Part shown: piece by piece, positions 1 through 7,971 of the stretch
Numbering within the stretch: position 1 is the first letter of the stretch
How the letters are laid out: every line of letters starts with the position of its first letter
NCBI GenBank assembly: GCA_023380515.1
Contig: JAMCRH010000018.1
Span: 1 to 13,321 of the forward strand
Length of the DNA: 13,321 nucleotides
Origin: Gammaproteobacteria bacterium
Lineage (GTDB): Bacteria; Pseudomonadota; Gammaproteobacteria; Enterobacterales; Alteromonadaceae
Direction of reading: 5' to 3'
Notes under the pieces: model-generated
Seen by the model: the letters and a program-made list of their open reading frames with translations, nothing else
Told to the model about the DNA's origin: nothing
The model's database searches: none
Program-made: the position numbers and the translations under genes

Positions 1-192
1 GGGCCATTCAGTGAAGACAATTTGCTGATTTTCACCAAGGTTTGGAATCGCATCAACTGCCACCGGTGAAGACGGTAAGCCAGTATCCCAGCGAAAAGGC
101 GCGACGGCGACACCAGCAACAATGACGCCCACCGTTAGAAGGGCAACGACCAGCTTGTTGTTGAGTAGCCAATGTAGCAGTGAATGCATCAT
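1..192 (-). CDS. cusA: CusA/CzcA-type heavy-metal RND efflux pump, N-terminal fragment
   Basis: Inner-membrane proton-driven RND pump of a tripartite heavy-metal efflux complex, expelling metal through the CusB-like adaptor and CusC-like channel encoded just upstream. Only the first 64 codons are present; the gene runs off the left edge. The fragment begins MMHSLLHWLLNNK, has a first transmembrane helix at about residues 10-32, then VDAIPNLGENQQIVFTEWP. The DAIPxxxENQQIVFTEW stretch is characteristic of the heavy-metal (HME) branch of RND pumps. The start ATG shares one base with the cusB stop (TGATG). An AGGAGG ribosome binding site lies 9 bases upstream, inside cusB, so translation is probably coupled. 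A second ATG follows directly. Cu/Ag specificity is inferred from the operon, since the metal-binding methionines lie outside the window. Confidence 0.88.
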   Translation of the reverse strand, partial: MMHSLLHWLLNNKLVVALLTVGVIVAGVAVAPFRWDTGLPSSPVAVDAIPNLGENQQIVFTEWP

Positions 193-2051
193 CAGTGGTT
201 TCCTCCTGACAACACACCCATGTGATCACCACAGCGCAACATCCGCGAACCAAAATAAGGATTTAACAGCTCATCTTGTTCTTGTAACCAGTATGCGCCT
301 TCACCGCGACGGGCCATCGGGCAAAACATCAAATGCAAATCACCATGATGATAGCCAGCTTCCGCAAGTGTAATCATGGCTTGCGAATGGGCATAAAACT
401 GGTCACGTGCAACACTGATGCGGTCGACATGATGGGCATGGCCAGCACCAGTCGTTAATTGCTCGTGTTGTGTCGCCAACGCACTTGGCCAAGTCACCGC
501 CGCCACCGCATCATGAAACTCAGTGGCCGCCTGTTGCCAAGCTGCTAAATCGTCGCTATGCAGTGCTGCCCACATTTGGTGATACGCCGCAAATACCGCA
601 CTGGCATCAACAGTTGAGTCAAACTCAACCGCAGCAGAGCTAGCAGCCGCATGTTCCGCATGCTCATCCGTGGTACCTGCGCTCCCGCCATGATGCTCGT
701 GCCCAGTGGCTCCGCCACCTTGAGGAGCCATCATGCTTGGCCGACCGCGCAACTGCAGTTCGCTGTCAATGCGGAACGCACCGCGGCTCACCACGAGTTC
801 ATCCGCACTCAACCCGCTCAGCACTTCGTAACGGTCACCATAGCGACCACCCAGCTCAACCTCGCGCGCAGCAAAAGCGCCAGAGCTAGCCTCCTCTTGA
901 ACATAGACAACTGCACGTTTGCCGGTAATTAATGGCGCCGAAGCTGGAATCGTCAACACGCCCTCACGTTGCAGTTGTAATGTTGCCCGAACAAAACCAC
1001 CGGCGGCCGCCACAAGATCATCGGCATCTAGCGCAATGCGCACACCACGCGTCCGCCGCTCATCGTCAATGCGTGGCGCCATCGATACAATCGTGCCACT
1101 TACTTCGCGCGCCGAACGATGACCCAGCGACAGCTGCAGTTGCACGCTGTCACCGACAACAAAATGGTTTACATCGCGCTCAAACACATCTAAAACCAGC
1201 CAGAGTTTGTTGCTATCAGCAATCGCAAGTAGCATGTCGCCAGTGTTCACATAATCACCCTGACTAACCGCCCGCGTTGTCACCAACCCAGAACTTGGTG
1301 CATGAATCACCACTCGCTCTTGTGCTTCACCGCGTTCAATCAAGGCGTCGATTTGTTCGGTGGTCATGCCAAGTAAACGCAGCCGCTCGCGTGCTGCGCG
1401 TAGGGTTTGCTGATGCCCTTCTTGCACAAATGCTGGGCCTTGACGGTTAGACAACCGGATTGCCTGCAAAAGCTCCTGCTGAGCCACTAAAAGCTCAGGG
1501 CTATAGAGCTCGATGAGCGGTTCACCTTGCGTCACCCGCGCGCCCTCATAATTCACTAACAAACGTTCAATGCGGCCACTTGTCCATGCACTAATCGAGG
1601 TTAAGCCGCGCTCGTCATAATCAAGCTGGCCAGTTAGTCGCAGTTCGTACTGGGCCAAGCCATCGCGCACCGGCTCGGTTTGTAAACCAAGCAGCGCCAA
1701 GCTGCGGCCACTGAACTCAATGCGAGTGACATCGCCGTCGTCATCAGAACCTCCGGCAGCGACCGGAATAAGCTCCATGCCACAAATCGGGCAGCGATCA
1801 TTCGGATCCGTCGAACGGAAGTTTGGATGCATTGAGCAGGTATACTCTTGCGCTTGCGTTTGGGTGAATAGCCCACCATTTGCAGCGCTTTGTTGTCCAT
1901 TGCTAGAGTGTGCATGGCCACTATGATCATGATGTTCGCCGTAGTCATGCGCATGCACAGGGGCTTGCAAACCAACACTCAAACTCAACGTAGTCGTAAT
2001 CAAGACAGCAAATAGCGCCGTAATGGCGACCGTGGTTTTAATCGTTTTCAT
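192..2051 (-). CDS. cusB: CusB-type periplasmic adaptor with N-terminal heavy-metal-binding domain and C-terminal DUF3347
   Basis: Membrane-fusion protein (619 aa) that should link the RND pump to the outer-membrane channel and may deliver metal to the pump. Residues 1-34 look like a signal or anchor segment, followed by a His-rich stretch at 33-48. A heavy-metal-binding domain spans about 70-96 (YTCSMHP, then CPICGMELIP; C72, C87, C90). The adaptor core has barrel-sandwich halves at about 142-185 and 248-280 around a helical hairpin (185-245), then beta-barrel and membrane-proximal parts. A second His-rich linker (HEHHGG near 451) leads to a DUF3347-like domain (about 481-619) with FCPMA at 576-580 and C607. 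It is longer than the roughly 400 aa E. coli CusB because of these additions. The start overlaps the cusC end by 14 bp with GAGG 7 bases upstream. Cu/Ag rather than Co/Zn/Cd is inferred from the metal-binding modules. Confidence 0.9.
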   Translation of the reverse strand: MKTIKTTVAITALFAVLITTTLSLSVGLQAPVHAHDYGEHHDHSGHAHSSNGQQSAANGGLFTQTQAQEYTCSMHPNFRSTDPNDRCPICGMELIPVAAGGSDDDGDVTRIEFSGRSLALLGLQTEPVRDGLAQYELRLTGQLDYDERGLTSISAWTSGRIERLLVNYEGARVTQGEPLIELYSPELLVAQQELLQAIRLSNRQGPAFVQEGHQQTLRAARERLRLLGMTTEQIDALIERGEAQERVVIHAPSSGLVTTRAVSQGDYVNTGDMLLAIADSNKLWLVLDVFERDVNHFVVGDSVQLQLSLGHRSAREVSGTIVSMAPRIDDERRTRGVRIALDADDLVAAAGGFVRATLQLQREGVLTIPASAPLITGKRAVVYVQEEASSGAFAAREVELGGRYGDRYEVLSGLSADELVVSRGAFRIDSELQLRGRPSMMAPQGGGATGHEHHGGSAGTTDEHAEHAAASSAAVEFDSTVDASAVFAAYHQMWAALHSDDLAAWQQAATEFHDAVAAVTWPSALATQHEQLTTGAGHAHHVDRISVARDQFYAHSQAMITLAEAGYHHGDLHLMFCPMARRGEGAYWLQEQDELLNPYFGSRMLRCGDHMGVLSGGNH

Positions 2052-3369
2052 GGTGAGCCTCGGTATCTAACTGATAGGCAAAAAAAGAATGAATGGTCGT
2101 GACCGCGTCGAGCTGATTCGCCAGTGCGCGTTGATAAGCTAACGCAAAGGTCAGCCATTCCTGCTGACTGGCAAGGACGTCGGCAAAGGTCGTCGCGCTA
2201 TTGGCATACTGTGTGAGGAGCGAAGCCACCGCTTGCTCCGATCGCGGCAATAAAACGTCGCCGTAAAGCTGGCGATTACGGTCGGCTTCTTGCCATTGAT
2301 ACAGTGCCATGCTTAATTCAGCTTGGAGTTCTAACTGCGTGCTTTGCCACCGTGCAATGGCGCTGTCCACGTTGGCCGCGGCGACGTCACGTTGTGCTTG
2401 ATAACGGCCTCGCCAAAGGGGTAATGACACGCCAACCATACCGCTCACTGTGCCTGACTCCATAGCCGTGTTCATATACTCCAGACCGACCATCAGCCGC
2501 GGCAGTCCCGCCGTACTGGCTATATCTTGCGCCACTTGCAATGCTTGTAACTCATATTCAGCGACTCGAAGTAATGGGCTCGCTTGTGTTAGTTCAGCAT
2601 ACAATTTGCCCTGTTCACGGGGTAATTGACTCGCTTGCGCATGCAAATCGGCCAAACGCAGATCCGATTCGAATGGCTCCGTCACCCCTCGGCTTAGGGC
2701 GCTATTTACCCGCGCCAGTTGTGAGCTTTTTAAGGCTTGTAAATTGGCTAAGTCACTCGTGCTTTCTGCAGCTGCATTCTGCGCGCGTAAAAACTCACTT
2801 AAGCTAATATTCCCCGTGGCATATTGTTGTTCCGCCACCAATACCAGCTGCGCGCGTAAGTCGGCCAAATCCTGCTGCACACGAATATTCTCTAACACAT
2901 ATAAATATTCGATCAGTGCCCGCATGACTGTAGTCGTCACCGCCGCTGTTTCTTCCAGGTAGCGTGCTTGTGCGGCGCGTAATGCGGCTTGGGCTTGCTC
3001 GACAGCCATGGCTCGACGTTTGAAAATCGGAATATCTTGGCTTACAGCGATTGTTCGCGAGTCAGTATTGTTCAAGCCTTGGCTCAGACTCAGTTCGGGA
3101 TCCATGAGTGCACCGGCAGCCGTGACTTGTGCTTCGGCACTTCGCAGCTCAGCTTTTGCGGCTTGAATGCGCGGGTGATGTTCATAGGCATAGCGAATCA
3201 TGGCCGCAATATCAGCATCACGAACCATAGCAGGTGCTTGTTGGGTGTGAACTTGGGCGGCCTGCAAATCCGCTGCGGCCAAATAACTTGGTTGGTAACT
3301 CGCGCAAGCAGCAAGGCCGCTAATCACGAATAGCGCCACAGCAAGTCGAATAAATTTGAATGAAAACAT
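2038..3369 (-). CDS. cusC: TolC-family outer-membrane efflux lipoprotein (CusC-like)
   Basis: Outer-membrane channel component of the tripartite metal efflux system (443 aa). The N-terminus is a lipoprotein signal peptide with lipobox LAAC, so C22 would be the lipidated residue. The mature protein is Ala/Gln-rich and mostly helical, with the two internally similar outer-membrane-efflux repeats expected of TolC-type proteins (about 55-245 and 255-435). Recognisable family segments include HPRIQAAKAELRSAEAQVTAAG and, in the second half, GLPRLMVGLEYMN and VGVSLPLWRGRYQAQ. The ribosome binding site is weak (GGATAGG about 9 bases upstream of the ATG). The gene sits 68 bp after the Cys/His-rich leader gene and its end overlaps cusB. 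The CusC label rests on the operon; CzcC-like channels are very similar. Confidence 0.88.
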   Translation of the reverse strand: MFSFKFIRLAVALFVISGLAACASYQPSYLAAADLQAAQVHTQQAPAMVRDADIAAMIRYAYEHHPRIQAAKAELRSAEAQVTAAGALMDPELSLSQGLNNTDSRTIAVSQDIPIFKRRAMAVEQAQAALRAAQARYLEETAAVTTTVMRALIEYLYVLENIRVQQDLADLRAQLVLVAEQQYATGNISLSEFLRAQNAAAESTSDLANLQALKSSQLARVNSALSRGVTEPFESDLRLADLHAQASQLPREQGKLYAELTQASPLLRVAEYELQALQVAQDIASTAGLPRLMVGLEYMNTAMESGTVSGMVGVSLPLWRGRYQAQRDVAAANVDSAIARWQSTQLELQAELSMALYQWQEADRNRQLYGDVLLPRSEQAVASLLTQYANSATTFADVLASQQEWLTFALAYQRALANQLDAVTTIHSFFAYQLDTEAHHEND

Positions 3370-3437
3370 ACAATTTGCCTATCCAGAAACAAAGTTTCCA
3401 GCACACCATTCCGGTTGCTGGCATGACAGTGATTGGA

Positions 3438-3926
3438 TTAAGCAATAATCGGTGGGCGAGAGTTTTGCGCAGGCAAAAACGAGTAGAAAGACTCGAGAAC
3501 CCAAGCCACGTTGTGTGCTGGGCTTGGGAGGTGACATTCAAGGGTCACTAACGCAGCCATACAACCGTGGCCTGCTGAGACACAATGGCCGCAGTCTGCT
3601 GGGCAGTTTAAGTAGCAATCGCTACCTTGGTCACAGCAATCGTGATTGCTGTCGGCGCTATGACTGGTGTGATCAGGCGCGGCATGAGCAACAGCGGTAT
3701 GCGCGACTTGCTCCTGCATTTTTGCCATCAGTTCGCAGTGTGCGTCGGCTTTTTCGGAGGGAGCGAGCGCTGAATGAACAGTGTCACTGGTCGTCATCCC
3801 ATGCGCTAAATGCTGAATACCTGTGGTGTGCGTATTACCATACGCCGTCGCACCACCAGCAAATGGTAGTGTGACCAAGGTACTCAGAATAAAAATCACC
3901 AGCCAAAGCCGGCCATTTGTGCGCAT
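3438..3926 (-). CDS. Small exported Cys/His-rich protein heading the metal-efflux operon
   Basis: 162 aa protein of unrecognised function. Residues 7-25 form a hydrophobic segment that reads as a signal peptide or single anchor. The rest has 14 His and 9 Cys, with a dense cluster at 95-122 (HDCCDQ, C104, C108, CPADCGHC, HGC) that looks built for metal coordination. The C-terminus is SRPPIIA; similar RPP tails occur, as I recall, on small DUF2946/CopL-like proteins near copper genes, but I could not check this. The start ATG has a good AGGAG 6 bases upstream. It is the first gene after the candidate promoter and lies 68 bp before cusC. Periplasmic metal chaperone, metal buffer or sensor-type leader are all inferences; metal binding is well supported by composition only. 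Confidence 0.75.
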   Translation of the reverse strand: MRTNGRLWLVIFILSTLVTLPFAGGATAYGNTHTTGIQHLAHGMTTSDTVHSALAPSEKADAHCELMAKMQEQVAHTAVAHAAPDHTSHSADSNHDCCDQGSDCYLNCPADCGHCVSAGHGCMAALVTLECHLPSPAHNVAWVLESFYSFLPAQNSRPPIIA

Positions 3927-3951
3927 GTGCTGCTCCTAAAATAACCAACAC

Positions 3952-3980
3952 AGAATAGTCGCCGAGCGTAAAAAAGTAAA
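3952..3980 (-). promoter_or_regulatory. Candidate sigma-70 promoter of the metal-efflux operon
   Basis: On the minus strand TTTACT (3980-3975) and TATTCT (3957-3952) are separated by 17 bp, about 25 bp upstream of the first gene of the efflux operon. Spacing is ideal and both hexamers are moderate matches. I did not find a clear CueR-type or CusR-type operator on it. Confidence 0.4.
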
Positions 3981-4006
3981 GAACTTTCCGCCTCCAATAC
4001 CTTTGA

Positions 4007-4024
4007 ACGAGCCTCGTATAGGCT
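4007..4024. promoter_or_regulatory. Overlapping small dyads between divergent promoters, possible operator
   Basis: The sequence holds a perfect interrupted palindrome ACGAG-C-CTCGT (4007-4017) overlapping AGCCT-CGTAT-AGGCT (4010-4024). It lies about 27 bp upstream of the efflux operon's candidate -35 element, a position suitable for a regulator. No known family operator was recognised, so the role is a guess. Confidence 0.2.
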
Positions 4025-4090
4025 ATTCACCGCACTTGGTCGCCATATTCATTCATTTACCGCAAATTCAGATTTGTTTACCCTTTATTT

Positions 4091-4120
4091 TTGTTTAATC
4101 GGTTAAGTTATCGTTAAAAT
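4091..4120 (+). promoter_or_regulatory. Candidate sigma-70 promoter of the exported metalloprotease gene
   Basis: TTGTTT (4091-4096) and TAAAAT (4115-4120) are separated by 18 bp in an AT-rich stretch, predicting a start near 4127 and a leader of about 60 nt before the ATG at 4188. A direct repeat of TTTACC at 4056 and 4077, 21 bp apart, lies just upstream and could be an activator or repressor site. Confidence 0.45.
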
Positions 4121-4187
4121 CGACGGGCTAAATCCTAAACACACACAACAAGGCTGCATTGAACGGCCACATGCAGGGAACTCAAAG

Positions 4188-6716
4188 ATGAAGAAAACAT
4201 TGATTGCGACAGCCCTTGCCGCACTACTTGTGACTCCTTTGGTTTACGCCGAAGAAGCCAAAGAAAATGGCGAGAAGAAAGAAGAAGAGAAAAGTTATTC
4301 GGATCTGATTAAAGATCTTGATGCCCACGAAGGACTATTTAACCTTTATCAAGATCCGAAAACTGGAAAAATGCAGTTTTCAATTGCTGATGAGCAACTC
4401 GACAAACCCTTCCTTTATTTTGCAACCACAGTAGACGGTGTCGTTGAAGCCGGTCATTTCCGTGGTAACTACCGGGAAACGAAAGTCGTTGAGTTCCGTC
4501 GTTACTTCGATCGCATTGACATTGTTGTGCTCAACAACAATTTCCACTTTGACGAAGATAGCGCCTTACACCGTGCCAAAGATGCAAACATCAGTGAAGC
4601 AACCGTCGCCTCATTAAAAATCAAGAAAGAAGCCGATGGCCGTATTCTGTTAGACGCTGACGAGCTGTTCCTGAGTGAAGCATTGCACCGGGTATCACCA
4701 TGGGCGCGCCCAGGTGGGAACCAAGGTCCTTCATTCTCGCTAGGTAACCTGAACCGTAATCAGTCACGTGTCGTTAACAAACGTGCCTATCCGAACAATA
4801 TGGACGTGGTGGTTGATTATGTCTTCAACAACCAAAACCCAACTGTTCGTGGTTCAAACGCGGTCACTGACCCGCGCTCAATTTCAATCAAATTGCAGCA
4901 CTCGTTCATTGCGCTACCAGAAAACGACTTCCAACCGCGCCGTGCTGACGCTCGTGTCGGTTATTTCGGGCAGCAAGTCACCAACATGACCACCGCTGAC
5001 TGGACACCATTTAACGACGTCATTAATCGCTGGAACCTCGTCAAAAAAGATCCAGATGCTGCGATGTCAGAGCCAGTGCAGCCAATCGTTTGGTGGATTG
5101 AAAATACGACGCCAGTTGAATGGCGTGACACGGTTGCTGAAGGTATTTTAGCGTGGAACAAAGCGTTTGAAGCTGCTGGTTTCATCAATGCTATTGAAGT
5201 TCGCGTACAGCCTGATGACGCTGAGTGGGATGCCGGTGATATTAACTACAATGTGGTTCGTTGGACTTCGTCACCACGTCCTCCGTTTGGTGGTTACGGT
5301 CCGTCATTAGCTAACCCACTAACCGGTGAGCTCATTGCTGCTGACATCATGATGGAATACGTCTACATGAGTAACCGTTGGATGGAGCACGAAATTTTCG
5401 CTGACGACGCCTATGGTCTAGGGCACCAACATGACGAAAATGGCCTGTATTGCAGCCAAGGTCACTTAATTCATTCCAACTTGATCGCTGGCCGCGCCAT
5501 GGCCGATTTGCTCGGTAACGAGTCAATCGAGGACAACGAGTTACTCCGTCAGGGTATGATTCACGTTATCCTGCACGAAGTTGGTCATACCTTAGGCTTG
5601 AACCACAACATGAAAGCCTCGATTCTGTGGGACGAGAAAGAAGTTCACGACGCGTCATTAACCCAAGGTGTGTTAACCGGCTCAGTCATGGACTATGCGC
5701 CAGTGAACATCGCACCACCGGGTGTTGAGCAAGGTGACTTCTATCAATACGTTGTTGGTCCTTACGACGTGTGGGCCATCGAGTATGGTTATAGCCCTGC
5801 GCTAGACGACGCTGACGCTGAAGAAGCTCGTTTAGAGTCGATTCTAAGCCGCTCACATGAGCATGGTTTAGCGTTCGGCAACGACGCTGACGATATGCGT
5901 GCTCCGGGCCGCCACATTGACCCACAAGTCATGATCGGTGACATGTCTTCAAACCCTGTGGCCTATGCACTGGGTCGTTTTGAAGTTGTTAACCACACGC
6001 TCGACAACTTGCTTGAGCGGACCCGCGTCGACGGCCGTTCGCATCAGCGTACTGCCACCACTGCAGGTCGTTTGTTTGGCCAGTACTCAAGCCAAGCGGG
6101 CGTGATTTCACGTCAAATCGGTGGTGTCTATGTGGAACGTGCTGTGGTCGGCCAAGGCGCTGACGCCAAACCGTTTACGCCAGTGCCACGCGAGCGTCAG
6201 AAAGCAGCGATGCAAGCCCTGAAAGACCACGTCTTTGCACCAGATGTATTGCACCGTATGGAGCCTGTTTTAGCGTATATGCAAAACGAGCGTCGTTTCT
6301 TCAACCACTCAGGAAACAACGAAGATCCGAAGTTCCACAGCATGGTCTTAAACATGCAGCGCAACGTCTTTAATCACGTCCTTCACCCGTGGGTATTGCA
6401 ACGGATTACTGACAGCACGCGTTACGGTAACGAATATCCGTTGCATGAAGTCATGGGCGACCTGACTGACGCGGTGTTCCAAGCGAATAAGCCGTTAACC
6501 ACCACCAGCAAAAACCTGCAAATTGAGTACGTCCAACGTCTACTCAACGTCGCTGGTTTCGAAGGCAGTGGTAATTACGACAACCTGAGCAAAGTGGCTG
6601 CCACCGCTCAGCTGAATCGTATTCGTGCTATGCGTGCGCCACGTCGTTCAGACTTTGAAGCAACGGCACATTACGACTATATTAAACGCATTATCGACAA
6701 CGCGTTTAACAGCTAA
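4188..6716 (+). CDS. Exported zinc metalloprotease, DUF5117/DUF4953 type
   Basis: 842 aa protein with a signal peptide MKKTLIATALAALLVTPLVYA (cleavage predicted after A21) and then a charged linker rich in Glu and Lys. The N-terminal third (about 35-290) matches the DUF5117-type region in style. The catalytic part carries the metzincin-like zinc motif HEVGHTLGLNH, giving ligands H463, H467 and H473 with catalytic E464. It is followed by a Met-turn-like SVMDY with M501. The C-terminal 300 residues are helical and complete the DUF4953-type domain. Location is expected to be periplasmic or secreted, and the substrate is unknown. A weak AGGGA precedes the ATG by about 9 bases. The transporter gene begins 38 bp downstream on the same strand, so the two may be co-transcribed. 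Family assignment is from memory of the motif and architecture; the zinc site itself is directly visible. Confidence 0.88.
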   Translation: MKKTLIATALAALLVTPLVYAEEAKENGEKKEEEKSYSDLIKDLDAHEGLFNLYQDPKTGKMQFSIADEQLDKPFLYFATTVDGVVEAGHFRGNYRETKVVEFRRYFDRIDIVVLNNNFHFDEDSALHRAKDANISEATVASLKIKKEADGRILLDADELFLSEALHRVSPWARPGGNQGPSFSLGNLNRNQSRVVNKRAYPNNMDVVVDYVFNNQNPTVRGSNAVTDPRSISIKLQHSFIALPENDFQPRRADARVGYFGQQVTNMTTADWTPFNDVINRWNLVKKDPDAAMSEPVQPIVWWIENTTPVEWRDTVAEGILAWNKAFEAAGFINAIEVRVQPDDAEWDAGDINYNVVRWTSSPRPPFGGYGPSLANPLTGELIAADIMMEYVYMSNRWMEHEIFADDAYGLGHQHDENGLYCSQGHLIHSNLIAGRAMADLLGNESIEDNELLRQGMIHVILHEVGHTLGLNHNMKASILWDEKEVHDASLTQGVLTGSVMDYAPVNIAPPGVEQGDFYQYVVGPYDVWAIEYGYSPALDDADAEEARLESILSRSHEHGLAFGNDADDMRAPGRHIDPQVMIGDMSSNPVAYALGRFEVVNHTLDNLLERTRVDGRSHQRTATTAGRLFGQYSSQAGVISRQIGGVYVERAVVGQGADAKPFTPVPRERQKAAMQALKDHVFAPDVLHRMEPVLAYMQNERRFFNHSGNNEDPKFHSMVLNMQRNVFNHVLHPWVLQRITDSTRYGNEYPLHEVMGDLTDAVFQANKPLTTTSKNLQIEYVQRLLNVAGFEGSGNYDNLSKVAATAQLNRIRAMRAPRRSDFEATAHYDYIKRIIDNAFNS

Positions 6717-6754
6717 GATTGTCTAAGCGACAGTCCTAGCATAAGGATGGCTAG

Positions 6755-7957
6755 ATGCTGAAACTTGGACCTGCCACGTTAGTCGCCGCGGCCTTTATCG
6801 GCCCCGGCACTGTGGTTACCGCCTCAGTGGCAGGGGCAAGTTTCGGTTATGCATTGGTTTGGGCGCTCGCCTTTGCAATAGTAGCCACCATGATTCTGCA
6901 AGAAATGTCCGCTCGGGTTGGTGTTGTGACGCAACGCGGCTTGGGCGAAAACTTGCGAACTGTGATAGAGCGCCCTTCTTTGCGTCTCCCCTTTTATATT
7001 CTCGTCATTGCTGCTGTCGTCATTGGCAACGCAGCTTACCAAGGTGGCAACCTCACCGGGGCTAGTATTGGCGCCGAGGGGCTCCTCGGTACGCATCCGT
7101 TTGCCTTTAATTTGTGGGCCGTCGTCATCGGTGCTATTGCCGTTATTGTCCTCTGGCAAGGAAAATACAAAACCGTCGAGCGTACGCTTATTGGTTTAGT
7201 CATGCTCATGAGTGTGGCGTTCTTAATTACCTTTTTTCTGACGCGTCCAGACTGGTTATCGCTGGTTCGCGGATTTGTCCCGCGTATTCCCGATGGGGGT
7301 GCATTCACCATGATGGCGCTGATTGGCACCACGATTGTGCCCTATGCGTTGTTCTTACACGCCGATAGTGCCCGCGAACGCTGGCAAGACACGGAAACCA
7401 AACAAGCGCTGCGCGAAGCACGCGCTGATATCGCCACCTCCATACCAATTGGCGGCTTAATTACCTTAGCGATTCTTTCTACCTCTGCCTCGGCTTTTTT
7501 TGCCCACCAACTCACCATTCAGGGGCCTGCTGATTTAGCCAACTCGATTGAACCTGTGTTTGGTCGTTTCGCCGGAATGCTCATGGGTGCAGGCCTATTT
7601 GCCGCCGGGATTTCTTCCGCCATTACAGCACCGTTAGCCTCGGCTTATGCCTTAACCGGCATTTTAGGCTGGTCACGCGAACTCAATGGCAAAGGGTTTC
7701 GTGCGGTTTGGTTGGGGATTATTTTGATTGGCGTGACGCTATCGTCACTAGAAATTCGTCCGTTAACACTGATTCTTTTCGCCCAAGTCACCAATGGGCT
7801 GTTACTACCCCTTATTGCGCTTTTCCTGCTGCTTGCGGTCAATCATCGCGCCATGGGACAGTATCGCAACAACCGCCAACAAAACCTCCTTGGCTTCATC
7901 GTTTTCCTGTTCGCCTGCCTACTCTGCGCCCGCACCCTCTGGTTCGCGTTCAACTGA
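6755..7957 (+). CDS. NRAMP-family metal ion transporter homologue with GPGT in place of DPGN
   Basis: 400 aa integral membrane protein with about 11 hydrophobic segments (near 4-32, 33-56, 80-105, 117-137, 145-168, 183-205, 227-252, 270-305, 313-332, 335-362, 378-400), the usual NRAMP topology. The helix-1 motif that normally reads DPGN, whose Asp and Asn bind the metal, is GPGT at 16-19. The helix-6 motif that normally reads MPHN is VPYA at 195-198, so the metal-binding Met is also replaced. The N-terminus is short, with only 15 residues before the motif. An AAGGA ribosome site about 8 bases upstream supports the ATG at 6755; an ATG at 6748 is out of frame. Canonical Mn/Fe uptake should therefore not be assumed: the substrate could be another ion, or transport could be altered. 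It belongs to a GPGT clade of NRAMP relatives as far as I recall. Confidence 0.85.
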   Translation: MLKLGPATLVAAAFIGPGTVVTASVAGASFGYALVWALAFAIVATMILQEMSARVGVVTQRGLGENLRTVIERPSLRLPFYILVIAAVVIGNAAYQGGNLTGASIGAEGLLGTHPFAFNLWAVVIGAIAVIVLWQGKYKTVERTLIGLVMLMSVAFLITFFLTRPDWLSLVRGFVPRIPDGGAFTMMALIGTTIVPYALFLHADSARERWQDTETKQALREARADIATSIPIGGLITLAILSTSASAFFAHQLTIQGPADLANSIEPVFGRFAGMLMGAGLFAAGISSAITAPLASAYALTGILGWSRELNGKGFRAVWLGIILIGVTLSSLEIRPLTLILFAQVTNGLLLPLIALFLLLAVNHRAMGQYRNNRQQNLLGFIVFLFACLLCARTLWFAFN

Positions 7958-7971
7958 TGGGCTTAGGTTGT

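Noticed and set aside
3941..4040. CueR- or CusR-type copper operator for the efflux operon
   Set aside because: No ACCTTCC-type 19-bp-spaced MerR promoter and no CusR-like dyad was found; only unassigned small palindromes.
4154..4176. CTGCAT / ATGCAG hairpin just before the metalloprotease start, possibly hiding the ribosome site
   Set aside because: Only six base pairs with an 11 nt loop; easily by chance and no sign of a regulatory leader.
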